From SZUA-451 sp034721895 (GTDB taxonomy: Bacteria > Campylobacterota > Campylobacteria > Campylobacterales > Sulfurovaceae): 7,842 nucleotides of DNA. Made by a program: the position numbers and the translations under genes. Below are positions 5,392-7,842 of this stretch, in pieces; position 1 is the first letter of the stretch, and the number at the start of each line of letters is the position of its first letter. The DNA lies in assembly GCA_034721895.1 (NCBI GenBank), contig JAYEND010000047.1, positions 1 through 7,842 on the forward strand, in the 5' to 3' direction. The notes below the pieces were generated by a model. It searched no databases. It saw only the letters and a program-made list of their open reading frames with translations, and had not been told where the DNA came from.

Positions 5392-5985
5392 ATGACTCTT
5401 CTATCCAGGACAAACAACATCGTAACGCTTACTGTTGTACTCTTTTCATTTCTGTTTCTCTCTGCAGCAAATGCAAAAAGCTATTCAGAGTTTAAAAAAG
5501 GTACGAACTTTCCTAAAACTAATGAGGTTTTTACAAATCAGAAACTTCTAAAAAAGGCAAATGGGAAAAACACAAAAGTGAAGATTGATATCAGTGAACA
5601 GCGCATCAAACTTTATGTAAACGACAAGGTAGCCATATGTTCTCCTGCAACAACAGGCAAGAAATACAAAAGAACTCCAAAAGGTAATTTTAAAATAACT
5701 GAAAAAATCCAAAATAAGCGTTCAAGCATTTTTGGAAAACTTTATCGTGGTAAAAAGATGGTTTATAAAGGTGACAGAAGAAAATACAAAGGTAAATACA
5801 CCAGATATCAAGGAGCCGCACTGAAGAGCTGGATGCGCCTGACAAGTGATGGTATCGGTATCCATGGAAGTAAATATATCTTTAGAGTTCCTCATAGTAA
5901 TGGCTGTGTGCGTGTGCCATACGACGTCGTAGGTAAGATTTACAGTTCTGTAGGCACAGGAACAAAAGTAAGTGTAGTTCAATAA
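5392..5985 (+). CDS. Secreted L,D-transpeptidase (YkuD domain)
   Basis: This 197-residue protein has a signal peptide with a hydrophobic core at about residues 10-25 and a likely cut after ANA (residue 28), so it should act in the periplasm. The YkuD domain starts near KIDISEQRIKLYVND (64-78) and includes TPKGNFKI (95-102). It ends in the catalytic signature IHGSKYIFRVPHSNGCVRVP, with H158 and nucleophile C172. The usual SHGC is SNGC here, a variant also seen in active-looking homologues. Family members form 3-3 peptidoglycan cross-links, trim peptides or anchor proteins to the wall, and the sequence does not say which. The mature protein is very rich in lysine and arginine, especially at 103-146. 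I chose ATG 5392 for its AAGG site 8 bases upstream and clean signal peptide. A TTG at 5347 would add 15 residues before it. The two riboswitches upstream imply control by cyclic di-GMP. Confidence 0.92.
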   Translation: MTLLSRTNNIVTLTVVLFSFLFLSAANAKSYSEFKKGTNFPKTNEVFTNQKLLKKANGKNTKVKIDISEQRIKLYVNDKVAICSPATTGKKYKRTPKGNFKITEKIQNKRSSIFGKLYRGKKMVYKGDRRKYKGKYTRYQGAALKSWMRLTSDGIGIHGSKYIFRVPHSNGCVRVPYDVVGKIYSSVGTGTKVSVVQ

Positions 5986-5998
5986 TTAAACCTCTATA

Positions 5999-6027
5999 CT
6001 CATTCCAAGGCCAAACTTGGAAATGAG
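5999..6027 (+). terminator. Terminator-like hairpin between convergent genes
   Basis: CTCATTCCAAG (5999-6009) pairs with 6016-6027 to give an 11-bp stem with one bulged A and a 6-base loop. It lies 13 bases after the L,D-transpeptidase stop and 14 before the end of the convergent methyltransferase gene, a good place for a two-way terminator. A long T-run is missing on either side, so termination may be weak, or the stem may serve to protect the 3' ends. Confidence 0.5.
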
Positions 6028-6041
6028 CAAAATCTTATCAC

Positions 6042-6608
6042 TCATTCACTCTGTTTTTTTCTTCCCACCATTGACACTTTCATCGTCTTGGCACCTTTCA
6101 TATCTTCATCCCAATATTCATTTATATAAAGTAGTTCAAACATATCAATAAATGTTGCTTTAAGCTCTCCTTCTTCTAAAAGAAAACTACGATTTGAAGG
6201 TGCATTTTCATTATCCGGATGATAGAGAAAAGTCTCATAGATAAGTATTCCACCCTCCTTTAAAGCTTCGGTTATCTGAGGGAAAAGCTCTCGCTTGAGA
6301 AAGAATGTACAAATAATAAGATCATAACTGTTCTTTGGGAAAGTGTAAGTGTCAAAATCAACCTCTTTTGGATGGATATTTGGGATATTTTGAAGTGTCT
6401 CTATGGCTACAGAACTGATATCCAGCGCATCTACATCGAACCCCAAGGAAGCGAGGTATTTGCTATGTCTTCCCATACCACAGGCAACATCAAGGGCTTG
6501 TTTTCCATGTGCGAGCTTGGCAAAATCTGTTACAAGTTTGATAGGTTGATCCGGGATAGGATCGTTTTGATATTTCTCATCCCAGCGCTCTTTGTCTGCT
6601 TGTGCCAT
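6042..6608 (-). CDS. Class I SAM-dependent methyltransferase (TehB/Methyltransf_25-like)
   Basis: This 188-residue soluble protein has the Rossmann-fold methyltransferase motifs. Motif I is ALDVACGMGRHSKYLA (38-53, the SAM-binding glycine loop). The acidic residue at the end of strand 2 is D63 in ALDIS, and motif IV lies at YDLIICTFFL (95-104). The next strand is preceded by LKEGGILIYETF (116-127). The N-terminus (RWDEKYQND) and general layout resemble the TehB-like group, whose members methylate small molecules including tellurite or thiol compounds. No substrate can be assigned. I chose the ATG at 6608 (reading leftward) because AAAGG (6616-6620 on the complement) lies 7 bases upstream. An in-frame TTG two codons earlier is less well placed. 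It is divergent from the exonuclease III gene, with 72 bases between them, and convergent with the L,D-transpeptidase gene. Confidence 0.85.
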   Translation of the reverse strand: MAQADKERWDEKYQNDPIPDQPIKLVTDFAKLAHGKQALDVACGMGRHSKYLASLGFDVDALDISSVAIETLQNIPNIHPKEVDFDTYTFPKNSYDLIICTFFLKRELFPQITEALKEGGILIYETFLYHPDNENAPSNRSFLLEEGELKATFIDMFELLYINEYWDEDMKGAKTMKVSMVGRKKQSE

Positions 6609-6680
6609 TATCAAGCCTTTTTAGTAAGTCTTTTTGGGTATTATTCTATCCAAATGAAGCAGTAAAACAAAGGAATATAG

Positions 6681-7454
6681 ATGAAAACATTGACCTTTAT
6701 CTCATGGAATGTCAACGGCATTCGTGCGGTAGACAAAAAAGAGGCTTTGAAGTGGGTCGATGATGAAGCGGTCGATATCCTTGCATTGCAGGAGATCAAA
6801 GCGGAGGATCACCAGATACCCGAATCACTCTTTGGCCGCCGTTTCGCACATCTCTGTGTCAGCTCATCACACAAAAAAGGGCAGTCCGGTGTCGCCCTGT
6901 TCACAGATATAGAACCCGCATATTGCAGTGACTGCAAAGAGGTGGATATACTGCATGAGGGACGCATCAATGAGTTCTGCTTTGGAAATATCACATTTTT
7001 CAATGTCTATTTCCCCAACGGCAAGCGGAATGAAGAGCGACTCGAATACAAGATGGCGTTTTATAATCGATTTCTGGATTACATTGACAAATTAAGAGGT
7101 GAGGGAAGATCGATCATCATCTGTGGCGATGTCAACACAGCACACAAAGCGATCGATCTCGCACGCCCCAGAGAAAACGAAACTATTTCGGGCTTTCTGC
7201 CGATAGAACGTGAATGGATGGACAAGTTTGTATCACACGGCTATATCGATACATTCCGCCATATCAAAGGGGATGAAACAGACCGATACAGCTGGTGGTC
7301 CATGCGTACTAGGGCCAGAGAAAGAAATGTAGGCTGGCGGATCGACTATTTCTTTGTTTCGGAAGATTTGAAAGAGAAGATTGTCGATGCGGATATTTTG
7401 GATCAGATCACCGGAAGTGATCACTGTCCAGTGAAGTTGGTGTTGGAGATATAG
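6681..7454 (+). CDS. xth: Exodeoxyribonuclease III (AP endonuclease)
   Basis: This enzyme cuts DNA at abasic sites and removes 3' blocking groups in base excision repair. At 257 residues it is normal for the bacterial ExoIII/ExoA family. All key motifs are present: SWNVNGIRA (N10), LQEIK (E38), NVYFPNG (Y110), GDVNTAH (D150, N152), WRIDYFFVS (D222) and the closing GSDHCPV (D247, H248). The RARERNVGWRIDYF segment (211-224) is typical of the family. AAAGGA (6669-6674) lies 6 bases before the ATG. A TATTAT at 6639-6644 could be its -10 box, though no -35 is visible. The gene appears to be transcribed alone, divergent from the methyltransferase gene and convergent with the toxin gene. Confidence 0.96.
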   Translation: MKTLTFISWNVNGIRAVDKKEALKWVDDEAVDILALQEIKAEDHQIPESLFGRRFAHLCVSSSHKKGQSGVALFTDIEPAYCSDCKEVDILHEGRINEFCFGNITFFNVYFPNGKRNEERLEYKMAFYNRFLDYIDKLRGEGRSIIICGDVNTAHKAIDLARPRENETISGFLPIEREWMDKFVSHGYIDTFRHIKGDETDRYSWWSMRTRARERNVGWRIDYFFVSEDLKEKIVDADILDQITGSDHCPVKLVLEI

Positions 7455-7498
7455 CGACTGAATAGAGTCAATAGATTATCACTGGGTAATTCAGGCTC

Positions 7499-7840
7499 CT
7501 ATGATTTGTTATTATCTGTTTTTATTAACCTTTGGAACAATATATCTTCTAAATTTCTACTACTATCAGCAACTATAAGTACTGAGACATTATCTTCTTC
7601 AGCTTTAAAAACTATACGCCATCTTTTATAAAGTATCTCCCTGTATTTTGTAATCCCTATTTGTTGTAGCTCTGGTACAATTCTTTTTCTTGTTGGCATA
7701 TAATAGAGTTGATCACACTCATTTTTTATCTCAAAAAATATCTCTTTGGCAATAGTTACATTATCAATTTTAATGTATTCAATGATTAATTCTAAATCAT
7801 ATTGGACATTATCAGTCCAAATTACAGAGTATTTATGCAT
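7499..7840 (-). CDS. RelE/ParE-family toxin of a type II toxin-antitoxin system
   Basis: This 113-residue protein has the RelE/ParE toxin layout. The N-terminal strand YSVIWTDNVQYDLELIIEYI (4-23) is followed by helices to about residue 47. Next come the MPTRKRIVPELQQIGITKYREIL segment (48-70), the core strands YKRWRIVFKAEEDNVSVLIVADSSRN (71-96) and a C-terminal helix. The KYREILY-RWRIVF and late SSRNLED positions match the family's conserved sheet and basic end. Toxins of this fold act on mRNA or DNA gyrase, and the target is not readable here. The ATG is two bases from the window edge, so its ribosome binding site and any antitoxin gene (normally just upstream) lie outside. The start could also be further out. 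The gene is clearly more AT-rich than the neighbouring exonuclease III gene, which fits acquisition by transfer. Confidence 0.8.
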   Translation of the reverse strand: MHKYSVIWTDNVQYDLELIIEYIKIDNVTIAKEIFFEIKNECDQLYYMPTRKRIVPELQQIGITKYREILYKRWRIVFKAEEDNVSVLIVADSSRNLEDILFQRLIKTDNNKS

Positions 7841-7842
7841 AT

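Noticed and set aside
5087..5495. Open reading frames across the riboswitch region (5087-5275 and 5166-5495)
   Set aside because: They translate the structured RNA repeats, lack ribosome binding sites and resemble no protein. The RNA covariation explains the sequence better.

Overview
The window looks like chromosomal DNA from a Campylobacterota bacterium of the Sulfurovum/Sulfurimonas kind. This is inferred from the low-to-moderate GC content, short AAGGA-type ribosome binding sites, tight gene packing and the mix of gene families. It is not proven, because no rRNA or other marker gene is present.

Layout. At 1-294 lies the 3' end of a membrane protein gene that enters from outside the window. 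At 411-1145 (minus) is a DnaQ-fold 3'-5' exonuclease with an ExoX-like C-terminal domain. Divergent from it, a probable plus-strand operon runs from 1321 to 4995. It encodes an IscU/NifU-like Fe-S scaffold lacking one of the three usual cysteines, a ferritin-like helical protein, phosphatidylserine decarboxylase, a PDC/Cache-like sensor with a four-helix membrane domain, and a HAD phosphatase. The first three genes overlap, and the next two follow after 43 and 15 bases.

The most interesting region is the 396-base gap at 4996-5391. It holds two tandem GEMM-I (cyclic-di-GMP-I) riboswitch aptamers at about 5081-5163 and 5218-5303, behind a plausible extended -10 promoter. They lead into a secreted L,D-transpeptidase (YkuD fold) at 5392-5985. 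The aptamers match at 34 of 38 core positions, and two of the four differences form a compensatory base-pair change in P2. Both carry a C/G pair where the well-studied Vc2 aptamer has G21/C46. The natural reading is control of a cell-wall cross-linking or protein-anchoring enzyme by cyclic di-GMP, probably at translation, because no U-tract terminator is visible.

Downstream are a convergent gene for a SAM-dependent methyltransferase (6042-6608, minus), exodeoxyribonuclease III (6681-7454, plus) and, at the right edge, an AT-rich RelE/ParE-type toxin gene (7499-7840, minus). Any antitoxin for that toxin would lie just outside the window.
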